DNA of 64,000 bases from Agriotes lineatus (GCA_940337035.1 CALNHX010005212.1:47438-111437), one strand, 5' to 3'. Shown: positions 1 through 11,870, numbered from the stretch's first letter. Numbers and translations: made by a program. Notes: generated by a model from the sequence alone, not told the origin.

Positions 1-3000
1 TTATTGAGCACCTGTTAATGATGGCTCGCTTAGTCTGGCAACAATTATTATATCTTGTTCGCCACTAAGTTATGATAGTAGTACAATAACAATTTCTGCA
101 GTTAATCATTGCTGAAAAAACGTGCTTTTCAGGCGTTTACACGTACTTGAATACTAACTTTAAAAAAAATTATTTTTATGATGCAGAAAAATTTAATATA
201 GTAGTGATATATGGTTAAATGATTGCAAAATATACTCCTACAAGGGCTATAACCACTGCAGTCAATTCTTAGCCAGTTATTGAGCACTTGTTAATGATGG
301 CACGCTTATTCTGGCAAAAATTATTATATTTTGGTCGCCACTAAGCTATGGTAGTAGTACAATAACTATGTCTGTATTTAATATATGCTGCAAAACCTGC
401 TTCTCAGGCGTTTACACGTACTTGAATACTAACTTAGAATATTTTAATTTTTATGATGCAGAAAAATTTGATATAGTAGTGATATATGGTTAAATGATTT
501 CAAAATATACTACTACAAAGGCTATAACCACTGCAGACAATTCTTAGCCAGTTCTTGAGCACCTTTTAATAATGGGATGCTTAGTCTTTCTACAATTATG
601 ATATTTTGGTCGCCACTAAGCTATGATAGTAGTACAATAGCAACTTCTGTAGCTAATAATTGCTGCAAAACGTGCTTTACAGACTTTTTAATGTTCTTGA
701 ATACTAAACTACTAAGATTGAACTTTTAGCAGGCAGAAAAACATGATATAGTTGTGATAGACGTTTAAATTATTTCAAAATATAGTATCACAAGGGCTAT
801 AAATGCTGCAGTCAATTCTTAGCCAGTTATTGAGCACCTGTTAAAGATGGCACGCTTAGTCTGGCAACAATTATAATATTTTGGTCGCCACTAAGCTATG
901 ATAGTAATACAATAACAATGGCTGTAGTTGGTATCTGCTAAAAAACGTGCTTTTCAGACGTTTTAACGTACTTGAATAACGAACTATTGAACTTGAATTT
1001 TTTGGATGCAGAAAAATTTGATATAGTAGTGATATATGGTTAAATTATTTCAAAATATACTACTACAAGGGCTATAACCACAGCAGACAATTCTTAGCCA
1101 GTTCTTGAGCATCTTTTTAATGATGGCATACTTAGTCTGGCTAAAGTTATTATATTCTGGTCGCCATTAAGCTATAATAGTAGTACAACAACAATTTCGG
1201 TAGTTAGTAATTGCTGCAAAACGTGCTTTTCAGACGTTTTAACGTACTTTAATACTAACTTACAAAATTTTAATTTTTATGATGCAGAAAAATTTGATAT
1301 AGTAGTGATATGTGGTTAAACGATTTCAAACTATACTACTACAAGGGCTATAACCACTGCAGACAATTCTTAGCCAGTTCTTGAGCACCTTTTAATGATG
1401 GCATGCATAGTCTGGCTTTAATTATTATATTTTGGTCGCCACTAAACTATGATAGTAGTACAATAACAATTTCTGTAGTTAATATTTGCTGCAAAACGTG
1501 CTTTTCATGAGTTTTATCCTACTTGAATACTAAACTACTAAACTTGAATTTTTTTGGATGCAGAAGAATTTGATATAGTAGTGATATATGGTTAAATAAT
1601 TTCAAAATATTTCACTACAAAGGCTATAACCACTGAAGACAATTCCTAGCCAGTTATTGAGCACCTGTTAATGATGGCTCGCTTAGTCTGGCTACAATTA
1701 TTATATTTTGGTCTCCACTACTCTATAATAGAAGTACAATAACAATTTCTGTAGTTAATATTTGCTGCAAAACGTGCTCTTTAGACGATTTAACGTACTT
1801 GAATACTAAACTATTAAACTTGAATTTTATAAATGCACTAATATGATATATTAGTGATATATGGTTAAATGATTTCATAATATACTACTACAAGGGCTAT
1901 AACCACTGCAGACAAATCTTAACCAGTTTTTGAGCACCTTTTAATGATCGCACGCTTAGTCTAGCTGCAATTATCATACTTCGGTCTCCACTAAGCTATG
2001 ATAGTTGTACAATAACAATTTCTGTAGTTAATATTTGCTACAAAACGTGGTTTTCAGAGGTTTTATCGTACTTGAATACTAACTCACAAAATTTTAATTT
2101 TTATGATGCAGAAAAATTTGATATAGTAGTGATATATGGTTAAATTATTTCAAAATATACTACTACAAGGGCTATAACCCCTGCAGACAATTCTTAGCCA
2201 GTTCTTTAGCACCTGTTAATGATGGCAGGCTTAAGCTGGCTGCAGTTATTATATTTTGGTCGCCACTAAGCTATGATAGCAGTACAATAACAATTTCGGT
2301 AGTTAATATTTGCTGCAAGACGTGCTTTTCAGACTTTTAACGTACTTGAATACTAAACTACTAAACCTGAACTTTTTGGATGCAAAAAAATTTGATCTAG
2401 TAGTGATATTAGGTTAAATGATTACCATATAATATACTACTGCAAGGGCTATAACCACTGCAGTCAATTCTTAGCCAGTTACTGAGCACCTGTTAATGAT
2501 GGCATGCTTAGTCTGGCTATAATTATTATATTTTGGTCGCACTAAGCTATGATAGTAGTACAATAACAATTTGTGTAGTTAATATTTGCTGCAAGACGTG
2601 CCTCAGACGTTTTAACGTACTTGAATAAGAAACTATTAAACTTGAATTTTTTGGATGCAGAAGAATTTGATCTAGTAGTGATATATGGTTAAATGATTAC
2701 CATATAAATTACTACAAGGGCTATAACTACTGAAGTCAATTCTTAGCCAGTTATTGAGCACCTGTTAATGATGGCACCCTTAGTTTGTCTACAATTATTA
2801 TATTTTGGTCGCCACTAAGCTATGATAGTAGTACAATAACAATTTCTGTAGTTAGTATTTGCTACAAAAGGTTATTTTCAGACGTTTTAACGTACCTACT
2901 TGAATACTAACTTACAACATTTTTATTTTTATGATGCAGAAAAATTTGATATATTCATGATATATGGTTAAATGATTTCAAACTACACTACTACAAGGGC

Positions 3001-3530
3001 TGTAACCACTGCAGACAATTCTTAACCGGTTCTTGAGCACCTGTTAATAATGGAATGCATAGTCTGGCTGCAGTTATTATATTTTGGTCGCCACTAAGCT
3101 ATGATAGTAGTACAATAATAATTTCGGTGGTTAATATTTGCTGCTAGACGTGCTTTACAGACGTTTTATGGTACTTGAATACTAAACTATTAAACTTGAA
3201 TCTTTTGAATACAGAAGAATTTGATATAGTAGTGATATATGGTTAAATGATTTCAAAATACACTACTACAAGGGCTGCAACCACTGCAGACAATTCTTAG
3301 CCGATTCTTGAGCACCTGTTAATAATGGCATGCTTAGTCTGGCTGCAATTATTATATTTTGGTCGCCACTAAGCTATGATAGCAGTACAATAATAATTTC
3401 GGTAGTTAATATTTGCTGCAAGACGTGCTTTTTAGACGTTTTAACGTACTTGAATACTAAACTACTAAACTTGAATTTTTTGGATGCAGAAGAATTTGAT
3501 ATAGAAGTGATATATGGTTAAATGATTTCA
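1..3530 (+). repeat. 275-bp satellite array, segment 1 (forward)
   Basis: Head-to-tail copies of an AT-rich monomer of about 275 bp. The landmark GAGCACCTGTTAATGATGGC recurs with small changes at about 6, 283, 557, 832, 1108, 1382, 1659 and 1934. Other constant words in each monomer are GGTCGCCACTAAGCTATGA, AACGTACTTGAATACTAA and ACTACAAGGGCTATAACC. Neighbouring monomers differ by point changes and short indels, so this is an aged or mixed array. No gene is supported; the short ORFs are by-products of the repeat. The segment is cut at 3530 by a LINE. Confidence 0.97.
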
Positions 3531-3714
3531 CTTGAACTTGAACTCGCAGCACAAGACCGTCGATGTTGACGCTACGATATTCAATCGCGAACTTTTGTTG
3601 ATGATAACGCGACTTCGAGGTTGTCGTCCTATTTACAATCTGTGTTACTTATTTAAATTGCACGCGTTATAGTAGTTCGTTAAATTTTTGAAGGCCCTAG
3701 GGCCGAGTATCGCA

Positions 3715-5151
3715 ATGTTCCCGCAAACCTCATTCATCAATGCTACAGGTCTTTATTACGACATAAATTCACAACAATACTTACCACCAAACCAAACTCC
3801 AATACAACAAAATAATTATCAGTCCGCCCAACAGCAGCTCCAACAACCACAAGTAAGTTTATTTGCACATCCGTTATCGCAGCAAACAAATTATTCCACA
3901 ACTCCGCAAATATATCAACCTATAAATTCACAAAACCTATCTAATTATCAAATCGAACCAATGCAAACAGAAGCAGAATGGAAAAAAGTTGAATATAAAA
4001 AGAGAACATATTCCAGTCAAGAGGCAAGCATCAGCACAAAAAAACAAATAATTTCACCAAATTATTGGTTAAACAAGCCTACTCCTACTAAAAACTCTTT
4101 TGAAAAGCTACCAAACGACAAGGATTCAGAAAACGAATCATCGGCTACACCCCCTAAACCAATAAAAGCTCCCCCAATTTTTGTAAGTGGGGTACAAAAC
4201 ATAGCCCCTTTGCAAGAATTGCTAAATACGATAACCTCTAACGAATATACCTTAAAAGTTTTAAATAATGATCAAGTTAAAATACAAGTAAATAAATCAG
4301 AAAAATATCTCGTAGTTATGGATGAACTACTGAAGAAAGGTTCACAGTGCTATACCTACCAAATGAAAGATAAAAGAAGTTTTAAAGTCGTTTTAAAAGG
4401 GCTACACCCATCCACAGATATTAATGATATTAAAAAAGAAATCGGAGAGAAAGGTCATAAGGTACTTCGAATCAATAATATTCAAAGAACTCAACAAGGA
4501 GATATCAAAAATTTAAAAATTCCGACATCATCCTTCTTTATAGAACTACAGCAGCAGGATAATAATAAGGACATCTACAACATTCAATATCTACAACATA
4601 CATCTATCAACTTCGAACAACCTTATAAAAAGCGTGACATTCCCCAATGCATAAAATGCCAAGCGTTCGGCCACACCAAAAATTATTGCTACAGAAAACC
4701 TAAATGCGTCAAGTGTGCAGGTGATCATCTGACCAGTGAATGCACATGGTTATAAAAAAGAAAGGAAGTGGTGTGCTGTAACTGTAAAGGTAACCACCCC
4801 GCTAGTTATAAGGGATGTAGTGTCCGGAAACAACTACAGCGGAAGTTGTATCCTACCCTTAGAGATAAAAAACTGATGGGAAGACTAAGTCAGCCGTTGC
4901 CAGTCCCAGCTACGATCCAAAATACTATTCCTCAGGTAAATCCTTCACAACCACAAACTGCTAGTTCATACGCACAAAAAGTACAAAGTAATCCAAATAA
5001 TCTAGCACAAACTAGTTCCCAACAGTTTCAGCTCACTCAACCTAATGATCGTATCACTAAAATTGAGGAAATTGTACAGAAATTATCAGAAAGAATAGAC
5101 ACGTTGTTAAACATTGTTACTGCGCTTTTAGCTAAGACTAACAATGGCTAA
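3715..5151 (+). pseudogene. LINE ORF1, Gag-like nucleic-acid-binding protein with three CCHC knuckles, one in-frame stop
   Basis: This is the first ORF of the jockey-type LINE. I place the start at the ATG at 3715 because the upstream open frame has only a TTG. The first 100 residues are rich in Gln, Asn and Pro. The middle contains a region of the PRE_C2HC type (from about residue 230, around the RSFKVVLKGLHP motif). From about residue 312 come CCHC knuckles of the form C-x2-C-x4-H-x4-C. A TAA at 4753-4755 interrupts the frame between the second knuckle and the third, C-rich one; the same frame then continues to 5151, so the two open pieces are one broken gene of about 478 codons. In jockey elements this protein coats the RNA and directs the particle to the nucleus. 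The ORF2 start overlaps the end by 8 nt. Confidence 0.9.
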
Positions 5152-6348
5152 TTTAATAAAAATAGGAGTCTGGAACGCTAACGGCTTGGCTCAAGGAAGC
5201 CAAGAATTAAAAACATTTTTAATGCTACAAAACTTGGATGTTATGTTTATCTCTGAAACCCATTTTACACAAAAGAGTTATTTACGTATACCAGGGTTCT
5301 CCATATACGACACCGCACACCCTGATGGCAAAGCCCATGGAGGCACCACTATAATAATAAAAAAACTCTATAAAACACCACGCAAATGAAAGTTTCTCAG
5401 AAGACTTTTTACAAGCGACTACCGTCACAATACAAGACGATGTTGAACCTATTGTATTATCAGCTGTGTATTCTCCACCAAAGCACATCATCAAAAAGGA
5501 ACAATACCTACAATATTTTCAAACGTTGGGAAACCGATTCATCAGCGGAGGCGACTTCAACGCTAAACATCCTTGGTGGGGTTCTAGAAGAAATGTACCA
5601 ACGCTAAAAGGAAAGCAGTTATATCTAGCCATGCAATGCAAAAATTTAACACCACTGTCAACGGGTGAACCAACATATTGGCCAGCAGATAGACGAAGAG
5701 TACCTGACGTCATCGACTTCTGTATAACGAAAGGTATACCCGCTACACACTTAGATATAAAATCAAATTTAGACCTATCATCCGATCACTCCCCCTTAAT
5801 TGTTACTCTGAGCGCAAACATTATACAAAAACCCAAACCTCCTAGACTGCATACTAATAAAACAAACTGGGAGCTATTTAGAGACATAATGAATAATTAT
5901 CACTTTAATCCATCTCTTAAAAATAAAAACGAATTAGATATAGCAATAGACACGCTGACACAAACTATACAAGAAGCCGCATGGGAAGCCACTCCTTTAG
6001 AAGATGTTAAAATGCAGCAAAAAACCTGCACAGACAATGTTAAAACAAAAATACTAGAAAAAAGAAAATTAAGAAAACAGTGGCAACAAACAAGATCCCC
6101 GCGTGATAAAACGAAATTGAATAAAGCGACAAAAGAACTAAAACAAATTCTAGAAGAAGAAAGAAATACGCACATACAAAAATATCTACAAGGACCATCG
6201 GCCACTAAGGATACAAACTACTCATTGTGGCAGGCAACTAAAAACATCAAACAACCTCAACAGTACAAGCCTGCATTGAAACTCGCTCACGGCAAGTGGG
6301 CCAGAACAAGTAAAGAAAAAGCTGAAGCTTTTTCAGAGCATCTAGAAA

Positions 6349-6481
6349 TAGTATATTACATACCGAGGTGGAAAGTGTTTCATTCCTGTCGAGAGATTAG
6401 GTAGTTAACCGAGACGCGTAGCGTCGAGGTCAACTTTATCTCGAGACAGGAATGAAACTTTTCACCGAGGTTTGTATACTA
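6349..6481. repeat. 133-bp imperfect palindrome at the left end of the recombinase element
   Basis: The arms begin with TAGTATA at 6349-6355 and end with TATACTA at 6475-6481. Inside are the exact 13-bp arms TTTCATTCCTGTC (6378-6390) and its complement (6446-6458). The inner stem runs from GTTAACCGAGACGC (about 6403-6416) to GCGTCGAGGTCAAC (6421-6434). It could fold as one long hairpin. In recombinase elements such structures can be recombination sites or recombinase-binding arms. Confidence 0.9.
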
Positions 6482-6495
6482 TTTTACTCACAATC
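6475..6495. other. Inverted internal copy of the joined ends of the recombinase element
   Basis: Read on the minus strand, these 21 bases equal the right end of the element (8107-8120) followed directly by its left end (6349-6355). Weaker similarity extends on both sides: on the right-end side to TAGGTAAGTTTC (about 6510) against the complement of GAAACCTACCTA (8087-8098), and on the left-end side through the palindrome. This is the arrangement called the internal complementary region in DIRS retroelements. Confidence 0.8.
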
Positions 6496-6688
6496 ATATT
6501 TTATTTAATTAGGTAAGTTTCAAATAATACCTATTTATATCGCAGTTTAATAAGTCACTTTAACAAAGAAACCTGTGACGCTGCTGCTAAGTAACATGAC
6601 TAGTTGATTTTGACAGTTCAGTAATTATTATTGTCAAGTCTGTTTGCAGCTTCTGTAATAATTAATTTTTAACGTTATTTCCTCAAAA

Positions 6689-7819
6689 ATGTCTGATAGT
6701 GAGTTAGAGTGCACTCCTCCAGAATTGCGAGAATGTGCACAAAGAGCTACTGAAGGCTTGCTTCCCGAAAAAAGCAGAACGAGGTATGAAAAAACCTACG
6801 AAGCATACGTTACATGGTGTGTCACTAAAGGTGTACAGAATAATGGTTCTGAAACGGTTCTCCTTGCATATTTTTCTGAATTGGCTAAACAGAATAAAGC
6901 TTCTACATTATGGTCAAGATATTCAATGCTGCGAATGATATTGAATGTTAGACATAATGTTGATATCAGTAAATTTGCTAGATTGAGAGCATTTTTGAAA
7001 AGGCAGAATGTTGGTTATAAGGCTAAAAAGTCGAGCGTATTTTCTCAAACCGACATTGATAAATTCCTAAACGATGCACCTACAGAATATCTCCCTCAAA
7101 AGGTAAAATTTGTATTTCGTTTGTGAATATTAATAATATGAACAAAACATTTTTAGGTTGCTTTGATTATTGGTGTTTCTGGAGCGTGCAGGTCTGACGA
7201 ATTATTGAAAATGAAAGATGGGGACATAAATATTTTAGAAAGTCGAATAGTAATAGTAATTCCTGTTACAAAAACATATTGCTCCCGTTCATTTGTGATA
7301 ACAAAACCAGAATGGATAGATATAATAAAACAATACCATGATCTTCGTAAGAACGTTAAAAATGATCGATTTTTTTTACAAATGAGGTTTGGTAAGATTA
7401 CAGAGCAGCCGTTTGGGCATAATGCCATCGGAAGTTTCCCAAAGAAAATAGCAATTTATCTAAAGCTAGAAAATGTTAACACTTTTACTGGACACTGTTT
7501 GCGACGTACATCGGCAACGTTACTAGCAAATACTGGAGGAGATATTCTTCAGTTAAAAAAATTAGGAGGATGGAAATCCAGTACAGTAGCTGAGGGGTAC
7601 GTGGAAAACTCTTTAAACGGACAATTAAAAATTGCTAACATGATATCTCAAACTACTCATGTACAAAATCAAGAAACATCAGCTATGACTCCTTTACCTA
7701 CAACAGAAACATCACAATATAATTTTAAACAACAACATGGTCTGACTCTCACAATTAACAGTAAAGAAAACTCGAATGTGACTGTTAATATTTATAATTC
7801 GTATCCTAAAAGCGAGTAG
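6689..7819 (+). CDS. Tyrosine recombinase, two exons, open
   Basis: I read two exons, 6689-7102 and 7157-7819, joined in phase 0 across a 54 bp intron with GT...AG ends. The predicted protein is 358 aa. Residues 20-130 form an all-helical core-binding region (TRYEKTYEAYVTWC). The catalytic part from residue 139 shows the full tyrosine-recombinase set: Arg150 in GVSGACRSDEL, Lys177 in a beta-hairpin, His251-x-x-Arg254 in GHCLRRTSA, Trp277 in GGWKSS and Tyr286 in AEGYVENS. The tail has the short beta-rich stretch seen in the Crypton-like recombinases found in many insect genomes. The enzyme would cut and rejoin DNA through a 3'-phosphotyrosine and move the surrounding element. There is no stop or frameshift although the host LINE is dead, so it arrived later. 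Function is inferred from motifs. Confidence 0.9.
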
Positions 7820-7918
7820 GATACTTTTCATATAGTTCTGATGTATTTCTTTTTATTGCTTTTTGTTTGGTTGCATATCTAGTCGAAAAATACGTAGATA
7901 TTATTAAGCTGTTCAATT

Positions 7919-7924
7919 AATAAA
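7919..7924 (+). terminator. AATAAA polyadenylation signal of the recombinase gene
   Basis: An AATAAA hexamer lies 100 nt after the stop codon of the recombinase, inside the element and on the same strand. It is the first such signal after the gene. Confidence 0.5.
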
Positions 7925-8008
7925 GGATTTTCTATTAGCAATCGTTTTATTGAAATTTAATTTACCAAATGACAGTGACATTTTATAGGTAAAAAAGTGA
8001 CGTTTAGT

Positions 8009-8033
8009 TAGCCGGGAAAATCTTTCCCGGCTA
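8009..8033. repeat. 11-bp perfect hairpin near the right end of the recombinase element
   Basis: TAGCCGGGAAA (8009-8019) pairs exactly with TTTCCCGGCTA (8023-8033) across a 3-nt loop, in the non-coding tail of the element about 90 bp from its right end. It is far more GC-rich than its surroundings. It may be a recombinase-binding dyad or an RNA hairpin. Confidence 0.8.
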
Positions 8034-9757
8034 GCTGGGAAAGTAAAGTAAACAATGGCTCGATTTCCTACTGTTTTGAAGGTTAGAAACCTACCTATTA
8101 TTAACCGATTGTGAGTAAAAACATTTACACCTCATCCTAAACTAATACCGGTAGAAGAAGAAGAACAAATCCACAATTTTCTTGAGTCTCCCATTCAAAT
8201 GGAATTTCCGGTCAAGAAGATAAAAACAAGGGAAGTGAAACAATTAATAGCCAATGATCTAAATGAAAAAAAGGCACCGGGATGGGACCTAATCACAGGC
8301 AAAATACTTAAGGAACTCCCAGATAATACTGTACGCAATATAACCTCACTTTTCAATGCGGCTATAAGATTAGAATATTTTCCAGCATATTGGAAAATAG
8401 CCCAAATTATCCTCATAGCCAAGCCTGGTAAAGACCCAGAAAATGTAGCCTCTTATAGACCTATAAGCCTGTTGCCAGTCTTGTCAAAAGTGCTTGAAAA
8501 GTTATTACTTAAAAGAATTAAACCAATATTAGATAAACGACACTTAATCCCTGAACATCAATTCGGATTTAGGAATCAGCATGGAACCATAGAGCAAGTG
8601 CACCGTGTAGTTAGACAAATAAATTCTGATATAGAAGAAGGTAGATTTTGCTCAGCTATTTTCATCGACGTGTCGTAAGCCTTTGACAAGGTTTGGCATC
8701 CAGGAATTCTATAAACATCAATTACCGAACGACATATTTAACCTCCTGAAATTTTATTTAGAAGACAGATGCTTCTGTACCAAGTATGAAGACGAACAGA
8801 CTAGCCTAAAACCTATAAAATCGGGTGTGCCACAAGAGAGCATCCTAGGACCAATCATGTACTTACTTTATACAGCTGATCTACCATTGCACCAAAATAC
8901 AGTCGTGGCAACATATGCAGACGATACTGTCGTAATGGCATCGCATAAAGACCCAACAGTAGCGTCTATCATTTTGCAAGAAAACATAAATGACATCCAA
9001 AACTGGCTCAATACCTGGAGAATAGGAGTGAACGAACAGAAATCAACGCACGTAACGTTTACAACGAAAAGACCTACCTGTCCGCCAATAGTCCTAAACG
9101 GTCAAACTGTACCTCAAGCTACTCAAGTTAAATACTTAGGTATAACGTTGGACCGAAGGCTAACGTGGATGCCACACATTGATAACAAGAAGAAGCATCT
9201 AAACATAAAACTCAAACAACTGTATTGGCTAATAGGCAGAAAATCTCAGTTAACCCTAGAAAATAAACTACTAATATACAAAACAATATTGAAACCCATA
9301 TGGACATATGGTATACAGCTGTGGGGTACAGCAGCAAATTCCAATATTGAGATATTAGAAAGATTTCAGTCTAAGGTTTTACGAGTCATTACAAATGCAC
9401 CTTGGTTCGTCACCAATGTTATACTTAGAAGAGATCTATCCATACCTACTGTGAAAGAAGAAGCTAGAAAGTTTAGTGAGGTTTATAGTGATAAACTGGC
9501 AGTGCACCCAAATGTGTTAGCGCGTAGACTTCTTAGTGAAGGCAGTGACACTCGCAGGCTCAAGCGATTTAAGCCTACAGACATTCCAAACAGGTTTAGG
9601 GACAATGATTAGAATAAATCTTTAGTTAAGATGTCAACTCTTAGTGGCATGACTCAATGGATGACTGCCTGCATGTTACTGTTTTAGTTATGTTCTGTTA
9701 TTACATTTACTAGATGTCTCATAGACAGTTGTAAATTATTCTTGGAGTAAAAAAAAA

Positions 9758-11540
9758 TGATTTTAAAATACACTACTACAAGGGATGTAACCACTGCAGA
9801 CAATTTTTGCCAGTTTTTGAGCACCTGTTAATGATGGCATGCCTTGTCTGGCTGCAATTATTATATTTTGGTCGCCACTAAGCTATGATAGTAGTACAAT
9901 AACAATTTCGGGCTGCAAAACGTGCTTTGCAGAAGTATTAACGTACTTGAATACTAAACTACTAAACTTGAATTTTTTGGATGCAGAAGAATTTGATATA
10001 GTAGTGATATATGGTTAAATGATTTCAAAATACACTACTACAAGGGCTGTAACCACTGCAGACAATTCTTAGCCCGTTCTTGAGCACCTGTTAATGATGG
10101 CATGCTTAGTTTGGCTGCAATTATTATATTTTGGTAGCTACTAAGCTATGATAGTAGTACAATAACAATTTCGGTAGTTAATATTTGCTGCAAGACGTGC
10201 TTTTCAGACGTTTTAACGTACTTGAATACTAAACTACTAAACTTGAACTTTTTAGATGCAGAAAAATTTGATATATTAATGATATATGGTTAAATGATTT
10301 CAAAATACACTACTACAAGGGCTGTAACCACTGCAGACAATTCTTAGCAAGTTCTTGAGCACCTGCTAATGATGGCATACTTAGTCTGGCTGCAATTATT
10401 ATATTTTGGTTGCTACTAAGCTATGATAGTAGTACAATAACAATTTCAGTAGTTAATATTTCCTGCAAGACGTGCTTTTCAGACGTTTTAACATACTTAA
10501 ATGATAAACTATTAAACTTGAATTTTTTGGATGCAGAAGATTTGATATAGTAGTGATATATGGTTAAATGAAATTAAAATATACTACTACTAGGGATATA
10601 ACCCCTGCAGACAATTCTTAGCCAGTTCTTGTGCACTTTATAATTATGGCATGCTTAGTCTGGCTACGTGCTTTTCAGACGTTTTAACGTACTTGAATTG
10701 TAAACTACTGAACATGAATTTTTTGGATGCAGGAAAATTTTATATAGTAGGGATATATGGTTAAGTGATTTAAAAATATACTACTACAAGGGCCATAACC
10801 ACTGCAGTCAATTCTTAGTGGGTTCTTCAGCACCTTTTAAGGATGGCATGCTTTGTCTGGCTATAATTATTATATTTTGGTCGGACTAAGCTATGATAGT
10901 AGTACAATAACAATCTCTGTAGTTAATATTTGCTGCAAAACGTGCTTTTCAGGAGTTTAATCGTACTTGAATACTAACTTACATTATTTAAAAATGTACT
11001 ACTACAAGGGCTATAACCCCTGCAGACAATTCTTAGTGGGTTCTTCAGCACCTTTTAAGGATGGCATGCTTTGTCTGGCTATAATTATTATATTTTGGTC
11101 GGACTAAGCTATGATAGTAGTACAATAACAATCTCTGTAGTTAATATTTGTTACAAAACGTTTTTTTCAGACGTTTTAACGTACTTGAATACTAACTTAC
11201 AACATTTTTATTTTTATGATGCAGAAAAATTTGATATATTTATGATATATGGTTAAATGATTTCAAAATACACTACTACAAGGGCTGTAACCACTGCAGA
11301 CAATTCTTAGTCAGTTCTTGAGCACCTGTTAATAATGGCATGCATAGTCTGGCTGCAATTATTATATTTTGGTCGCCACTAATCTATGATAGTACCTAGT
11401 ACAATAATAATTTCGGTGGTTAATATTTGCTGCTAGACGTGCTTTACAGACTTTTTATGGTACTTGAATACTAAACTATTAAACTTGAATCTTTTGAATG
11501 CAGAAGAATTTGATATAGTAGTGATATATGGTTAAATTAT
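9758..11540 (+). repeat. Satellite array, segment 2a (forward)
   Basis: The 275-bp monomers resume after the LINE in the same orientation. Several monomers are shortened by internal deletions, for example at about 10660, where the GGCTAC word jumps to GTGCTTTTCAGACG, and around 10985, where a monomer is cut off at ACATTATTT. The same cut-off variant recurs near 12360, 15210, 28500 and 31190, showing copying of deleted monomers within the array. Confidence 0.95.
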
Positions 11541-11870
11541 TGTTGGGGAGCTTCCCAGTTTTCCGCTTATTTGGAAAATTTCTGGTTGCGAGCTCGAATT
11601 GAACTGTAGTGGACTGTATTGATTTATTCTTCACTAAATTATACACTCGTTGAAAGCAAAGTAGGTAATTAATTTGCAATAAATTAACACAGAAACATTT
11701 GAACATTTAAACAAAGAATTAGCGTTTCTCTGAGTTGACTGCTCGCGTCCAGTATCGTTGACTGACGGAGGGTAAGTGGCGGGGGCAGGCGCGCTCCAAG
11801 AAGTGCTGAAATGCGCATAGTACCATACGCAACTACAAGCGAAGCGGCAAATTTTATAAAATACTTAACA
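11541..11870 (+). mobile_element. Putative 330-bp solo LTR
   Basis: A 330-bp non-satellite insertion starting TGTTGGGGAG and ending ACTTAACA, that is TG...CA with short inverted ends as in LTRs. The satellite on the left ends in ATTAT and resumes on the right with ATGAT, one mismatch from a 5-bp duplication. No coding region or second LTR is present, so recombination between two LTRs could have left it. The orientation is arbitrary. An unrelated small transposon is not excluded. Confidence 0.5.

Larger units (their letters stand above)
6349..8120 (+). mobile_element. Tyrosine-recombinase transposon (Crypton-like) with an inverted copy of its own end junction
   Basis: A 1.77 kb element inserted in ORF2 of the LINE. 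The coding frame of the LINE resumes right after it, so the edges are clear to within a few bases; a short A-run is present on both sides, and no longer target duplication is seen, as expected for recombinase-mediated insertion. It encodes a single spliced tyrosine recombinase. The left 133 bp is an imperfect palindrome, and the 14 bp at 6482-6495 are an exact inverted match to the right end at 8107-8120. No reverse transcriptase or RNase H is present. Known Cryptons lack terminal repeats, and DIRS elements carry an RT, so the class assignment is open. Confidence 0.8.
5144..9612 (+). pseudogene. LINE ORF2, endonuclease and reverse transcriptase, broken by frameshifts, a stop and a 1.77 kb insertion
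   Basis: The start at 5144 overlaps the ORF1 stop. The N-terminal part is an APE-type endonuclease: GVWNANGL, ISETHF, then after a frameshift at an A-run near 5370, AVYSPPKH, GGDFNAKHPWWGSR and SSDHSPL. The frame stops at the tyrosine-recombinase insertion (6349-8120) and resumes beyond it. Reverse-transcriptase motifs follow: KKAPGWDLI, SYRPISLLPVLSKVLEK, EHQFGFR, FIDVS, then a TAA at 8676-8678 directly before AFDKVWH, a second frameshift near 8710, GVPQESILGP (the usual Gly after Gln is Glu), and YADDT at about 8914. The thumb-like region with KYLGITLD and YGIQLWG fits the jockey clade. The product cannot be made in one piece. Confidence 0.92.
3531..9757 (+). mobile_element. Jockey-type LINE, inactive, inserted in satellite
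   Basis: A non-LTR retrotransposon of about 4.45 kb (6.2 kb with a nested element) lying in the satellite. It ends in a short poly(A) run (about 9749-9757). The satellite word AATGATTT lies at its left edge (3521-3528) and again at its right edge (about 9756-9763), as expected for a target-site duplication made by target-primed reverse transcription. ORF1 is a Gag-like protein with CCHC knuckles, and ORF2 is endonuclease plus reverse transcriptase. The reading frames carry at least two stops and two frameshifts, and ORF2 is split by a tyrosine-recombinase element, so this copy cannot mobilise itself. Confidence 0.93.

Noticed and set aside
4768..5151. A separate 127-codon zinc-knuckle gene
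   Set aside because: It is in frame with the preceding ORF1 piece, separated by a single stop, and holds the third CCHC knuckle, so it is the end of the same broken LINE gene.
6349..8120. DIRS or Ngaro retrotransposon
   Set aside because: No reverse transcriptase, RNase H or methyltransferase reading frame is present between the ends; only the recombinase is encoded.
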